DNA of 64,000 bases from NCBI RefSeq assembly GCF_000430665.1, contig NZ_AUML01000025.1, forward strand, positions 17,857-81,856, read 5' to 3'. Origin of the DNA: Aquimarina muelleri DSM 19832 (GTDB taxonomy: Bacteria > Bacteroidota > Bacteroidia > Flavobacteriales > Flavobacteriaceae). How positions within the stretch are numbered: position 1 is the first letter of the stretch; each line of letters opens with the position of its first letter. Below are positions 19,019 to 26,825 of this stretch, piece by piece. Made by a program: the position numbers and the translations under genes. The notes beneath the pieces were generated by a model. It was given only the letters and a program-made list of their open reading frames with translations. It searched no databases and was not told the DNA's origin.

Positions 19019-19117
19019 GTTATAGAAATGAGTTGGTTTGTCATTTCGGCGTAGGCCGGAATCCACTTGATTTAGTACGGCACAAAAAATGGATCCCAGT
19101 CTACACTGGGATGACAA
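19019..19117 (+). repeat. Dispersed repeat A, second copy with palindromic segments
   Basis: It begins TTATAGAAATGAGTTGGTTT, matching the inverted copy near 2609 with one change. It contains CGGCGTAGGCCG and TCCCAGTCTACACTGGGA, each self-complementary, and ends ATGACAAA, complementary to the starting TTTGTCAT. The structure suggests a small non-autonomous mobile repeat lying between the ABC exporter and the HlyD gene. Confidence 0.6.
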
Positions 19118-19160
19118 ATAACTATTAAATTAAAAAAATCGCAATACATAATTAAACACT

Positions 19161-20453
19161 ATGCCAGATCATTTAGAAGAAATACAATTACGTAGTGAAG
19201 AGGTACAAGAAATCTTAACCAGAGTTCCGCATTGGATGATACGATGGGGAAATCTTTTAATGCTGGTTTTAATTCTATTATTATTATTTCTTTCGTGGCT
19301 GGTTAAGTACCCTGATGTAATCCCTGCAGAGGCCATTATAACTACCAGAATACCTCCTCAAAAAGAATATGCCAAAGTAAATGGAAAAATAGAATCTTTA
19401 TTGGTACAAGACAATCAGATCGTACCAGAACACACCCCTCTGGCTATATTAGAAAGTAGTGCTAATTATAAAGATGTCTTTTTATTAAAATCGATTGTAG
19501 ATACTATTAGGATTAGTAACAAATCCTTTTCTTTTCCTATGGATAAATTACCCGTATTATTTTTGGGGGATATCGAAACCAGCTTTGCTATATTCGAAAA
19601 CAGCTATTCTGAATATATTTTAAACAAAGAACTACAACCCTACTCTAACGACGCTATTGCGAACCAAATATCCTTATCAGAACTATACAGAAGACTAGAA
19701 AGTCTTAAAGCTCAAAAAAGATTAGGAAAAACAGAGCTGGAGTTTAAACGAAAAGAATTGCAGCGACAAAAAAACTTGTTCGAAAAAGGAGTGATCTCTG
19801 CACAACAATATGAAGGTAAAGAACTAGACTACCTGCAAGCAAAACGTAATTATGAAAATAATGATGTACAGCTATCCCAGATTAATGAAAGTATTAGTAA
19901 TGCAAATAGAACATCCAAAGGCACAGAGATCAATAAAAGAAAAGAAGAAATTAATTTGTTTAAAAAAGTACTACAATCTTTTGGGCAATTAAAAAAGAGT
20001 ATCAAAGACTGGGAATTACAATATGTGCTTACTGCAGATATCGAAGGACGAGTTTCTTATCTTAATTTTTGGACCGAAAATCAAACCGTATCTGCCGGTG
20101 ATTTAGTTTTTATCATCATCCCGTCAGAAGACTCTTCGTATTTAGCAAAACTTAGAGCACCTTCTCAAAATTCTGGAAAAATTAAAGTAGGACAAACTGC
20201 TAATATTCGTCTCGAAAATTTTCCAGATAGTGAGTTTGGTACCCTTAAAGGAAAAGTAAAGTACATATCGCTTTTACCCGATAAAGATGGTATGTATCTA
20301 ATTGATGTTGCTTTACCCGATAAACTAATCACTACCTACAATAAAGAAATTCCTTTTAAACAAGAAATGAGAGGTGTAGTAGAAATTATAACCGAAGATC
20401 TGCGACTTATAGAGCGTTTTTTCTACCAGTTTAGAACAATAATGGATAAGTAA
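19161..20453 (+). CDS. HlyD-family periplasmic adaptor of the peptide exporter
   Basis: A 430-residue membrane fusion protein. A single transmembrane helix near residues 30-50 (LLMLVLILLLLFLSWLV) is followed by the biotinyl-lipoyl-like half-motif KVNGKIESLLVQDNQIV. A long alpha-helical hairpin follows (~165-270, KRKELQRQKNLFEKGVISAQQYEGKELDYLQAK), then the second lipoyl half (LTADIEGRVSYLN) and the beta-barrel domain (KVGQTANIRLENFPDSEFGTLKGKV). It would link the C39 ABC transporter to an outer-membrane channel; no TolC-like gene is next to it. The 235-bp gap from the transporter contains a dispersed repeat but no separate promoter I can identify, so cotranscription is likely. Confidence 0.9.
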   Translation: MPDHLEEIQLRSEEVQEILTRVPHWMIRWGNLLMLVLILLLLFLSWLVKYPDVIPAEAIITTRIPPQKEYAKVNGKIESLLVQDNQIVPEHTPLAILESSANYKDVFLLKSIVDTIRISNKSFSFPMDKLPVLFLGDIETSFAIFENSYSEYILNKELQPYSNDAIANQISLSELYRRLESLKAQKRLGKTELEFKRKELQRQKNLFEKGVISAQQYEGKELDYLQAKRNYENNDVQLSQINESISNANRTSKGTEINKRKEEINLFKKVLQSFGQLKKSIKDWELQYVLTADIEGRVSYLNFWTENQTVSAGDLVFIIIPSEDSSYLAKLRAPSQNSGKIKVGQTANIRLENFPDSEFGTLKGKVKYISLLPDKDGMYLIDVALPDKLITTYNKEIPFKQEMRGVVEIITEDLRLIERFFYQFRTIMDK

Positions 20454-20481
20454 AACTATATACTACTATAAATATAGTTTT
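20452..20481 (+). terminator. Possible weak terminator after the HlyD gene
   Basis: Arms AAAACTATAT (20452-20461) and ATATAGTTTT (20472-20481) pair perfectly with a 10-nt loop and overlap the stop codon. The stem is AT-only and the T-run is short. Confidence 0.35.
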
Positions 20482-20504
20482 AAGCTTTAACCTGCTTTAT
20501 GTAG

Positions 20505-20755
20505 TAGAACTTCGTAATGAAGCTTGAAAGCACCATAAATATAGTCGTTTTTTTTGATTTTAGTATAGCATCGCTATGATTAAAATCAATAACCTCGGAG
20601 CAAGCTCACGAGGTATATTTTCAAAAATATATTTTGTTTTCGAAGCAAGCCTCGCAGAATTAAACTCCACAATGTAGATTAAAAAACGAAGTAAAGCGTC
20701 TGTATTTGCAGCTGCTGCAAGATGTAATAGATTTTCTAATGCATAAAATGGGTTT
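20505..20755 (+). repeat. Mosaic dispersed repeat (largest copy)
   Basis: The segment 20505-20525 (TAGAACTTCGTAATGAAGCTT) and a following TAGCATCGCTATG are related, inverted, to the repeat at 8438-8608. The segment 20583-20686 (AACCTCGGAGCAAGCTCACG ... AATTAAACTCCACAATG) aligns over about 100 bp with 33439-33544 and over a shortened stretch with 37855-37899. The end TGCATAAAATGGGTTTA recalls the outer arm of the 8438 element. The 441-bp gap 20454-20894 holds this repeat and two terminators but no convincing gene. Confidence 0.6.
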
Positions 20756-20821
20756 AATTGATAATAAAAAAATTACGTAGCAAAGGTTTACTCGGCAAGT
20801 AATTGTTGATAAAAATAAAAA

Positions 20822-20858
20822 AACACCTTTAGATTGCCTGATATGATCTAAAGGTGTT
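20822..20858 (-). terminator. Intrinsic terminator of the 2-oxoglutarate oxygenase gene
   Basis: Arms AACACCTTTAGAT (20822-20834) and ATCTAAAGGTGTT (20846-20858) pair perfectly with an 11-nt loop. On the minus strand the stem is followed by a run of T residues. It lies 37 bp past the oxygenase stop. Confidence 0.85.
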
Positions 20859-20894
20859 ATAAATAAAGGGTTTAAGAGATGGTCAAAAAATAAG

Positions 20895-22031
20895 TCAGGT
20901 ATTTTCTTTTTGTTGGTTTTCATTAAAAAGTTTTCCGTAATGCTCTTCCATAATCAAATATGGATCATCTGTATGAGTTACATCTCTTATATTAATGAGA
21001 CTAGTTTTACTCATCATTCTTAACATTTGTCTTCTTTCACATTTAATAATTTTACCGTCTACTTTTTTAATACCCGCATCAAAAGCACTTCTTCCATGCG
21101 CACATATATGATTGTTTACAAAAATTAAATCTCCAGAATCAGGAATAAAGCTATTATAAATTAATTTTTTAGCATCATTCCAAAAATCAGTTAGATTCTT
21201 AAATGCCTCTGGAGTTTGATTTGCTTGGTCATTATAAATTTGCTCTGCAGCATCAAAACGAATAAAAGGAAATTTTTCATTTCCATAAAGAACAGATGTA
21301 ATAATCTCATCTGTAGTTTCATTTATATTAAAGTTTGCGTCTTTAGGGCATTTATATATGGGATTAAACATTTTTTTCATAACTTCATTAACCTCTCCAT
21401 GAGATCGAACAGAGTATAATGAAGAAGGTACATTTTCTTCATTACGTAAATATAATAAGCTTATAAAATCTGCTTGATTAAATAAAAATGCATCTTCTGT
21501 ATGAACAAATAAATCTGTTTTAGAGCCTGCACCAGTTTGTGTTTGTTCCATTTTTTTATCTGGTATAATTGCATGCATAAGTCCTCCTCCTTTTCTTTGT
21601 GCATAATATTGAACAGGTTTCGAAGGGACTGCTCCATGTAACAAGGATGCTATAAAACCATATTTATTTAACTTGTTATAATCCGCTTCTTGCCAAGAGG
21701 GAGGGGTTGGTCCCAAAGCTTCTTGATCTACATCAATTAAACCTCTAAATACAATCGCACCATATTGACTTCTGGAAAAATCAGTTCCAAAATTGCTTAA
21801 AATTTTGGCTATGCGCTCTGGAAGTAATTGAAAAGCATATAAATGAAGTTTTGAAATATATTTGGGATCCTCATAACTACCATATGCTTGAGAAAGAATA
21901 TCACTAATATTTGTAATAGTATTTCTTTCTTTTGGGGTGACTTCAATAATAAGAGGAGCCATTGGGGGGCAGAAATCAGAGCCCGATAATGACTCTTTTA
22001 GCACTTCAACTAATTGAAAAGACTCTGTCAT
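20895..22031 (-). CDS. Fe(II)/2-oxoglutarate oxygenase, VioC/lysine-hydroxylase-like
   Basis: A 378-residue member of the clavaminate-synthase-like (TauD superfamily) oxygenases that hydroxylate free amino acids. The iron ligands are visible: His177 and Glu179 in VHTED and probably His312 in NNHICAHGRSAF; Arg in KCERRQMLRMM probably binds 2-oxoglutarate. The HTED form of the HxD/E motif is shared with arginine and lysine hydroxylases (VioC, and the KDO/K4H lysine hydroxylases known from Flavobacterium and Chitinophaga). It is divergent from a siderophore operon starting with a nitroreductase and a diamine-forming decarboxylase, with iron-box-like motifs between them. Inference: it hydroxylates lysine or the derived diamine to give a hydroxylated siderophore. 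Other amino-acid substrates cannot be excluded. Confidence 0.8.
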   Translation of the reverse strand: MTESFQLVEVLKESLSGSDFCPPMAPLIIEVTPKERNTITNISDILSQAYGSYEDPKYISKLHLYAFQLLPERIAKILSNFGTDFSRSQYGAIVFRGLIDVDQEALGPTPPSWQEADYNKLNKYGFIASLLHGAVPSKPVQYYAQRKGGGLMHAIIPDKKMEQTQTGAGSKTDLFVHTEDAFLFNQADFISLLYLRNEENVPSSLYSVRSHGEVNEVMKKMFNPIYKCPKDANFNINETTDEIITSVLYGNEKFPFIRFDAAEQIYNDQANQTPEAFKNLTDFWNDAKKLIYNSFIPDSGDLIFVNNHICAHGRSAFDAGIKKVDGKIIKCERRQMLRMMSKTSLINIRDVTHTDDPYLIMEEHYGKLFNENQQKENT

Positions 22032-22093
22032 AATTTTAGGTTTTAATTGTGATCTTTTTTTTAAAATTCTTTAGGAATTCATTTTATAATTAC

Positions 22094-22101
22094 TAGATTT
22101 G
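22094..22101 (+). promoter_or_regulatory. -7 promoter element of the siderophore operon
   Basis: TAGATTTG is an exact TAnnTTTG match, 90 bp upstream of the nitroreductase start and immediately followed by an iron-box-like AT-rich motif. Confidence 0.5.
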
Positions 22102-22109
22102 TTATTCTT

Positions 22110-22130
22110 AATTAATCTAAATAAAAATAA
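22110..22130 (-). promoter_or_regulatory. Iron-box-like motif 1 in the divergent siderophore promoter
   Basis: Read on the minus strand it begins TTATTTTTATTTAGA and continues TTAATT. The same 15-mer lies upstream of the flavodoxin gene (42447-42461), and related sequences occur at 22151-22174 and 37705-37727. It lies just downstream of the predicted -7 elements of both divergent genes, where a Fur-type repressor could block both. Regulator identity is inferred. Confidence 0.5.
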
Positions 22131-22140
22131 TATAGAAACA

Positions 22141-22148
22141 CAAATTTA
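22141..22148 (-). promoter_or_regulatory. -7 promoter element of the 2-oxoglutarate oxygenase gene
   Basis: The minus strand reads TAAATTTG, an exact TAnnTTTG match, 110 bp upstream of the oxygenase start. It overlaps the leader of the divergent siderophore operon. Confidence 0.45.
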
Positions 22149-22150
22149 CA

Positions 22151-22174
22151 TTATTTAGATTAAATAAAAATAAT
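22151..22174 (+). promoter_or_regulatory. Iron-box-like motif 2
   Basis: Begins TTATTTAGATTAAATAAAAA. Aligned by eye it matches 37705-37728, in front of the TonB receptor, at 21 of 24 positions. It lies 15 bp before the nitroreductase start codon. Confidence 0.5.
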
Positions 22175-22190
22175 AATTTTAAAAAATAAG

Positions 22191-22835
22191 ATGAAAAATA
22201 TTCATAAATCATCTAATAGCAGATTGTTACACAATAAAGTATCTGATATTACAATAACAGACATTATTAGAAATCGAAGAAGTGTATATGCAGATGAATT
22301 TACTGGCGAAAATATTTCTGATGAGATTATAGAAGAAATTCTAACAAATGCTACATGGGCTCCTACACATAAATTAACAGAGCCTTGGAGGTTTATTGTT
22401 TTTAAAGGAGAGTATTTAAAGGAGTATGGACTTTATTTATCCGAGTATTACAAAGAGTATTATAAAAATAAGTTACTTCCTGATGATTTTTTATTAAAAC
22501 ATAATTTCCTTAAAGAATATCCGCTAAAAGCAGCATGTATGATAGGGATTGTTTTTGTTAAAAACTCAAAGTCAAAATTACCTGAGTGGGAAGAATTGGC
22601 GGCAGTATCTTCTGCCGTACAAAACATGGCACTAACATGCACCTCTTATAATTTAGGTTCTTATTGGAGTACGCCAGATGGCGCCATTGATTTTGTAAGC
22701 AAATTTGGTCTAAAAGAAAACGAACAATCTTTAGGCCTTTTTTATATAGGATGCTACGATCATCTTAACTATAAATCTAAAAAGAAAAGAAGCCCTTTAG
22801 CTAATAAAGTTTCTTGGCTAACACACAAAAAATAA
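22191..22835 (+). CDS. Nitroreductase-family flavoprotein in the siderophore cluster
   Basis: A 214-residue FMN-dependent nitroreductase-like protein. Family features seen are ITDIIRNRRSVYADEFT near the N terminus, the FMN-site stretch NATWAPTHKLTEPWRFIVF, the middle WEELAAVSSAVQNMALTCTSYNLGSYWSTPD and a C-terminal KKKRSPL motif. It is the first gene of the siderophore operon, 25 bp before the decarboxylase. Nitroreductases are not core enzymes of NIS siderophore pathways; possible roles are redox tailoring or release of iron from the ferric siderophore. Its substrate is unknown. Confidence 0.85.
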   Translation: MKNIHKSSNSRLLHNKVSDITITDIIRNRRSVYADEFTGENISDEIIEEILTNATWAPTHKLTEPWRFIVFKGEYLKEYGLYLSEYYKEYYKNKLLPDDFLLKHNFLKEYPLKAACMIGIVFVKNSKSKLPEWEELAAVSSAVQNMALTCTSYNLGSYWSTPDGAIDFVSKFGLKENEQSLGLFYIGCYDHLNYKSKKKRSPLANKVSWLTHKK

Positions 22836-22860
22836 AAAATTAACTTAAAATCTAATTACA

Positions 22861-24393
22861 ATGAATAACCAAGTTTTATTAGAAGCTCCTGATATAGATT
22901 CTTTGCAAGAGTTGTTTGATGGGGACTTTTACAAGGATATTTTTCATGAAAATTCTGAAGAAGAATATTCTAAAGCTATCCAAATTGCCAGAGAATGTAT
23001 TTCTCGTTTTTTAAAAAATAACAAAACACCTTTTAGTGGTATAAAGCCTGCAGATTTATTGTCCGTTTTTAAGACAATTGATTTTAACACTCCATTAGAA
23101 AATTATAAAAGTCTCTTTGAAGAGATAGAAACATTGTATGTCAACCATGCAACAGCCTTTCATCTGCCTAATTATATAGCACATTTAAATTGCCCCGTAG
23201 TTATACCTGCACTTGCAGCAGAGGTATTGATTAGTGCCATTAACTCTTCTCAAGACACATACGACCAAAGTGCTGGAGGAACTTTTATGGAACGTAAACT
23301 AATCGATTGGACGGCTAACCAAATTGGATTTGACTCTAATTGTGATGGTATTTTTAATGCAGGAGGATCTCAAAGCAACCTAATGGGACTATTATTAGCT
23401 AGAGATTATTACTCTTTGGAGCATTTAAAACATAATATAAAAATAGATGGTAATCCTCCTGAATCTTCTAGATTTAGAATTTTTGTTTCAGAAAAATCAC
23501 ATTTTAGTAACCTCAAAAATGCTTCTCTGATGGGATTAGGAGAACAGGCTGTGATAAAAGTAAAAACAGATTCTCAGTTTAGAATGAACCTAAAAAGTTT
23601 AGAAAGAGCCATCACTAATGAGATAGAATTAGGAAACATACCTATTGCAATAATAGGAACAGCAGGAACAACTGATTTTGGAAATTTAGATCCTTTAAAT
23701 GATTTAGGGAAAATTGCTAACCATTATAATTTATGGTACCATATTGATGCTGCATATGGATGTGGATTATTATTAACGGATACGTATAGACATCTATTAA
23801 ATGGAATTGAATTAGCAGATTCTGTTACTGTAGATTACCATAAATCTTTTTTTCAGCCTATTAGTAGTAGTGCCTTTATTGTCAGAAACAAATATCATCT
23901 CAATATAATTAAACACCATGCTGATTATCTTAATCCTAATGATCAGGATTATGATGAACTTCCTGCACAGATCAATAAATCTATTACCCAAAGTACTCGT
24001 CGGTTTGATGCCTTAAAACTATGGTGTACACTACGATTATTAGGTAAAGAAAAACTAGGCCAATATACAGAAGTAATTATTGATACCGCAAAAAAAACAG
24101 CTCTGTTTTTGGATACTCAGGATGATTTTGAACTCTTAAATCATTCTGATTTAGGAGCATTAGTTTTTCGATACTTACCAAAAAATGAGCAAAACTATGA
24201 TTCTTGTGCTATGAATCAGTATATCAAGAAAACTTTATTTTTTACAGGAGAAGTTCTTATAGCAAGTACCAAAGTTGAGGATAAATTTTTTCTAAAATTT
24301 ACCATTCTCAATCCCCTTACAACAATCAATCACACAAAAAACATATTAAAAAAGATAAAAAATCATGGACAAGAGTATTTACAATCCATCTGA
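22861..24393 (+). CDS. PLP-dependent group II decarboxylase (DesA-like, probable lysine/diamine-forming)
   Basis: A 510-residue fold-type I decarboxylase of the glutamate/aromatic/diaminobutyrate decarboxylase group. It has the PLP-stacking region EKSHFSNLKNA (His214), PLP-binding Asp296 in HIDAAYG and the Schiff-base Lys328 in VDYHKSFFQP. The GIFNAGGSQSNLMGLLLAR stretch binds phosphate. In desferrioxamine and bisucaberin clusters a protein of this family (DesA) turns lysine into cadaverine, and the same role fits here because a diamine N-monooxygenase and NIS synthetases follow. Its 3' end overlaps the next gene by 29 bp, indicating tight cotranslation. Hydroxylysine, ornithine or diaminobutyrate are alternative substrates. 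Confidence 0.88.
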   Translation: MNNQVLLEAPDIDSLQELFDGDFYKDIFHENSEEEYSKAIQIARECISRFLKNNKTPFSGIKPADLLSVFKTIDFNTPLENYKSLFEEIETLYVNHATAFHLPNYIAHLNCPVVIPALAAEVLISAINSSQDTYDQSAGGTFMERKLIDWTANQIGFDSNCDGIFNAGGSQSNLMGLLLARDYYSLEHLKHNIKIDGNPPESSRFRIFVSEKSHFSNLKNASLMGLGEQAVIKVKTDSQFRMNLKSLERAITNEIELGNIPIAIIGTAGTTDFGNLDPLNDLGKIANHYNLWYHIDAAYGCGLLLTDTYRHLLNGIELADSVTVDYHKSFFQPISSSAFIVRNKYHLNIIKHHADYLNPNDQDYDELPAQINKSITQSTRRFDALKLWCTLRLLGKEKLGQYTEVIIDTAKKTALFLDTQDDFELLNHSDLGALVFRYLPKNEQNYDSCAMNQYIKKTLFFTGEVLIASTKVEDKFFLKFTILNPLTTINHTKNILKKIKNHGQEYLQSI

Positions 24394-26824
24394 AATATAT
24401 AAGGAAGCCGAAGAAATTAATTTTACAGCATTACTTAATAGCTATTGTAGAGAATTTACTAATTGGAGTAAATATCAAGGTATTCCAAAATATGATAATA
24501 CCCTTAAAGAATATATTGAATCTACAGGGCTCCTCCTCTATTTAAAAATTGATTTTTCTGATATAGACTATGAGGTTTATGTCCCAATTAAATATTTTTC
24601 TGAAACAGGAATACATTCTTTTTATTTCCCTGTGGTTGAAAGAAACCTAAAAGAAAATATCATTAAAAGAATAGAGTATTCTCGTTTCTTAGAATTGACT
24701 TCTCTTTATGCAAAATCTGAGTTTCCTGATATTGACAAAACATTTACTCAACAATTAATGAAGAATAGTATACATAACTTAGATACATTTCTTTCTTATT
24801 TCCAAGAGTCAAAATCAACTGCTAATAGTGCTTATTTGTCATTTATAGACGCAGAACAATCTCTGATATTAGGTCACAATGCACACCCTCTGGCAAAAAC
24901 ACGAGAAGGTTTTTCTGACAAAGACTTATTAAAATATTCCCCAGAAACAAAAGGAAGATTCAAGCTACATTATTTTCTAATTCATCCTGATAATATAGAT
25001 GAAAAAAATGCAGATGGGGAATTACCATCTCAATTCTTAAAAAAAGAGATACTTGCCAGCGAAAATGATTATGCAAAAAAAATGCTAAAAAACAATCCTA
25101 GTTGGAAAATAGTTCCATCTCATCCATGGGAAGCAAAATATCTATTAAATCAACCAGACGTAATAGAAATGCAAAAAACAGGATTATTATATAGTATTGG
25201 CGAATCAGGTGCGCAATACACAGCAACATCTTCTGTAAGAACAGTTTATAATGAAGAAAGTGACTGGATGTACAAGTTTTCTTTGCATGTTAAAATTACA
25301 AACTCCTACAGAATAAACTATGCTCATGAATTATATAGAGGCTATGAAGGTAGTTGTCTTCTAAAAACAGAATGGGGAAAAGGAATAAAAAGAGACTTTC
25401 CGGAAATGAATTTTATAACCGATCCTGCATATATAACAGTTTCACATAAAGGGAAAATAATTGATGGTTTTAATACAAGTATTCGTAAAAATGTTTTTAA
25501 ACAAAATCTAGCTAAGAAAAATGTATCCTTATTAGCAGGAATATGTCAGAATAGTATACTAGGAAAATCATCACGAATAAAAACTATTATTGAAAAGGCT
25601 TCTGAAATACATGGAACATCTTTAGAGGAAACTGCCAAAAATTGGTATAAAAAATATTTTGACATTGGTATAAGACCACTAATCGGAATTTTTAATACTT
25701 ATGGGTTTGGAAGTGAGTATCATCAACAAAATGTAATATTAGAATTAGCAGAAGATTTTTTTCCATCTGCAATTTATTTCAGAGATAATCAAGCTTTTTT
25801 CTTTAGAGAAGAAAAGAAAGAAGAACTCTTAAAAATATTTCCTGATTTAGGAAAAAAAGGAAAAGCATTTATCCCACAATCAAGGATGCGAAGGTATTGG
25901 GATTATTATGTGATATCGAATAACCTTTTTGGAGTAATAAACGCACTAGGAAAAAATGGCTTAGCAAATGAATTAGAGTTAATAAAAATTACTTACGATT
26001 GCTTTAAATCTATCGAAAAATTAGATACAACAGGGTATATAAATCATTTTTTAACTAGTCCAAGGCTAGGTATAAAAGGAAATTTATTAACTAATCTTAA
26101 TAAAATGGATGAAGCTACCGCTTCCAGAGAAAATCCAGCCATTTATCGTTCCTACTATAATCCATTAAATACATTTTTTTATTCAAAAACCTTATTATCA
26201 CCTAAATCGAAAGATATAATCTATAGTCGTTATTTTCCAAAAGAAGATGTTACAATTAGTATACGTCATTTGGATCTTGATCGCGATCTAGAAATGTTAC
26301 ATGAATGGTTTCATCGAGATCATGCCAAAAAAATATGGCAAATGGATTGGTCTATCCGAGAGTTAGAAGCTTACTACAGAACAATGATTGCTGGCAATGC
26401 ACTAAGTAGCTATATAGGAGAAGCAAATGGGATACCTACTTGTAACTTTGAGGTATACTGGGCGATAAGAGATATGGTTGGGGATTACTACGATGTATTA
26501 CCAACAGACTATGGAACTCACCAGTTTATCGCTCCTACAGATCCTAAGAAAAAATATGTATCCCCCTTTACACAGTGTATGATTGATTATGTCTTTGCAC
26601 AACCAGAGGTTGGAAAAATGATTGGAGAAGGAGCCGTAAATTCTTTAGCTTCAATGATGAATAAAGCGCATGTAGGTTTTAAAATTGAAAAAGTTATTGA
26701 AATGCCACATAAAAAAGCAAACCTCAACTTTTGTTATAGAGAATGGTATTGGGCTAAATTTCCACAAAATAAAGACATACTCATACACCCGATTGCAGAA
26801 GAATCAACACAAAATATATTATAA
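24365..26824 (+). CDS. NIS siderophore synthetase fused to GNAT N-acyltransferase
   Basis: An 819-residue two-domain enzyme. Residues ~100-600 are an IucA/IucC-type synthetase: the ATP/carboxylate motifs GHNAHPLAKTREGFS, SHPWEAKYL, ATSSVRTVYNEESDWMYKFSL and FGSEYHQQNVILE are present. Residues ~625-819 are a GNAT domain of the IucB/DesC/AlcB type (ISIRHLDLDRDLEMLHEWF, NFEVYWAIRDMVGDYYD, MIGEGAVNSLASM). The GNAT half should acylate an N-hydroxydiamine and the synthetase half should condense it, as in the multidomain BibC of bisucaberin biosynthesis. Start chosen at 24365 because it overlaps the decarboxylase and the N terminus is synthetase-like. The next gene starts 2 bp after the stop. Confidence 0.9.
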   Translation: MDKSIYNPSEIYKEAEEINFTALLNSYCREFTNWSKYQGIPKYDNTLKEYIESTGLLLYLKIDFSDIDYEVYVPIKYFSETGIHSFYFPVVERNLKENIIKRIEYSRFLELTSLYAKSEFPDIDKTFTQQLMKNSIHNLDTFLSYFQESKSTANSAYLSFIDAEQSLILGHNAHPLAKTREGFSDKDLLKYSPETKGRFKLHYFLIHPDNIDEKNADGELPSQFLKKEILASENDYAKKMLKNNPSWKIVPSHPWEAKYLLNQPDVIEMQKTGLLYSIGESGAQYTATSSVRTVYNEESDWMYKFSLHVKITNSYRINYAHELYRGYEGSCLLKTEWGKGIKRDFPEMNFITDPAYITVSHKGKIIDGFNTSIRKNVFKQNLAKKNVSLLAGICQNSILGKSSRIKTIIEKASEIHGTSLEETAKNWYKKYFDIGIRPLIGIFNTYGFGSEYHQQNVILELAEDFFPSAIYFRDNQAFFFREEKKEELLKIFPDLGKKGKAFIPQSRMRRYWDYYVISNNLFGVINALGKNGLANELELIKITYDCFKSIEKLDTTGYINHFLTSPRLGIKGNLLTNLNKMDEATASRENPAIYRSYYNPLNTFFYSKTLLSPKSKDIIYSRYFPKEDVTISIRHLDLDRDLEMLHEWFHRDHAKKIWQMDWSIRELEAYYRTMIAGNALSSYIGEANGIPTCNFEVYWAIRDMVGDYYDVLPTDYGTHQFIAPTDPKKKYVSPFTQCMIDYVFAQPEVGKMIGEGAVNSLASMMNKAHVGFKIEKVIEMPHKKANLNFCYREWYWAKFPQNKDILIHPIAEESTQNIL

Positions 26825-26825
26825 T

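Noticed and set aside
20660..20923. 87-codon ORF on the minus strand
   Set aside because: It overlaps the oxygenase 3' end, its terminator and the mosaic repeat; composition is not protein-like.
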